The notes beneath the pieces were generated by a model. It was not told the origin of the DNA, made no database searches, and worked only from the letters and a program-made list of their open reading frames with translations. DNA of 5,610 nucleotides from Acidobacteriota bacterium (GTDB lineage: Bacteria > Acidobacteriota > Terriglobia > Acidiferrales > UBA7541): the NCBI GenBank assembly GCA_016179005.1, contig JACOSF010000071.1, forward strand, positions 1 through 5,610, in the 5' to 3' direction. Within the stretch, counting starts at the first letter, position 1, and the number at the start of each line of letters is the position of its first letter. Positions 5,099-5,610 of the stretch are shown piece after piece. The translations under genes were made by a program, and so were the position numbers.

Positions 5099-5610
5099 AT
5101 GTCCATTCCGGTCACCTGTACGTGCGGGGCGTCCTATTCGCTGAAGGATGAGTTTGCCGGCCAGGTGGTGCGCTGCCCGCAGTGCAATGCGGAATTGCAG
5201 GTGGGCGCGGCGGCGTCCGGGCCGCAGGCGGACCCGGCGTTCAACCGCGACAAATTTCTGCTGCGCCAACAGCATTTCGCCATCTCCGAAAAGTACTATG
5301 TGAACGACGAGCAGGGGAACCCCATCCTGTTCATCCAGCGGCCGGCCCGAATGGGAAGACAACTGCTGGCTGTGCTGGGTGTGATTGTGTCCATCATCGT
5401 TTGGTGGGTGCTGGTGGTGGTTGTAGCCGACGCGATCAGTTCCGAGGGCGCGAAGGGAATTGTGTTCGCGCTGGGGTTCCTGGGAATGTTTCCGGTGCTG
5501 ATCGGGGTGGCCGTGGCGCTCTCGCCGCTGCGGCACGTCACGTTTTACCGCGACGACACCAAGAATGAAGCCCTGCTCGACGTCCTGCAGGACAGCAAAT
5601 GGCAGATTCC
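5099..5610 (+). CDS. Zinc-ribbon, LURP-one/scramblase-like membrane protein (N-terminal 170 residues; 3' end outside the window)
   Basis: The start at 5099 has AAGGAGGT six bases upstream. Residues 5-29 form a small zinc ribbon: C7-x-C9, sixteen residues, C26-x-x-C29. A Gly/Ala/Pro linker (36-47) follows. Residues 49-82 (starting NRDKFLLRQQHF, with EKYYV and DEQGNPILFIQR) look like the first strands of a LURP-one/phospholipid-scramblase-like barrel, which typically opens with a FLLRQ-type strand and a GNP turn. Two strong membrane segments follow, about 88-110 and 120-141, joined by a short loop with charges. A new hydrophilic part, HVTFYRDDTKNEALLDVLQ, then resembles a further barrel strand. 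The simplest reading is a soluble barrel with a membrane hairpin inserted, anchored in the inner membrane with a cytoplasmic zinc ribbon. The fold call is from pattern recognition; the function is not known and the C-terminus is missing. Confidence 0.8.
   Translation, partial: MSIPVTCTCGASYSLKDEFAGQVVRCPQCNAELQVGAAASGPQADPAFNRDKFLLRQQHFAISEKYYVNDEQGNPILFIQRPARMGRQLLAVLGVIVSIIVWWVLVVVVADAISSEGAKGIVFALGFLGMFPVLIGVAVALSPLRHVTFYRDDTKNEALLDVLQDSKWQI

Noticed and set aside
4946..5536. 196-codon minus-strand frame
   Set aside because: Antisense to the zinc-ribbon membrane gene, which has an excellent ribosome binding site; the translation is His/Arg-rich without a domain.

Overview
The window is GC-rich bacterial chromosome with compact genes, strong AAGGAGG-type ribosome binding sites and several secreted or membrane proteins. 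The mix of genes suggests an Acidobacteriota-like soil bacterium: a secreted M1 peptidase, a cupin next to an atypical SDR, a secreted TPR protein, a zinc-ribbon membrane protein and GC-rich intergenic palindromes. This assignment is an inference from style; there is no rRNA or other phylogenetic marker that would settle it.

Left part (1-2575), minus strand. Reading right to left there is a small KdgF-like cupin (2228-2575), an atypical short-chain dehydrogenase/reductase (1321-2112) and the first 385 residues of a secreted zinc aminopeptidase of family M1 (1157 down to the left edge). The cupin and SDR are separated by a short AT-richer tract of degenerate 7-bp repeats. The SDR and the peptidase are separated by two near-identical 70-bp palindromic units. 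The outer unit supplies the SDR stop codon.

Middle part (2576-4203), plus strand. A divergent intergenic region of 173 bp leads to a 68-residue DUF2892/YgaP-like membrane protein, then to a 388-residue secreted TPR-repeat protein.

Right part (4204-5610). A complete tRNA-Ser(CGA) gene with encoded CCA and a good promoter faces tadA (minus strand), which encodes the tRNA adenosine deaminase that makes inosine-34. Beyond a hairpin-bearing intergenic region, a plus-strand gene runs off the right edge. It encodes a CxC...CxxC zinc ribbon followed by what looks like a LURP-one/scramblase-like fold interrupted by a two-helix membrane hairpin.

No CRISPR array, prophage, transposase or defence cassette is visible. 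The most unusual items are the tandem palindromic units touching the SDR reading frame, the heptameric tract, the SDR without the usual catalytic Tyr/Lys, and the zinc-ribbon membrane protein. No gene-free stretch exceeds 300 bases.
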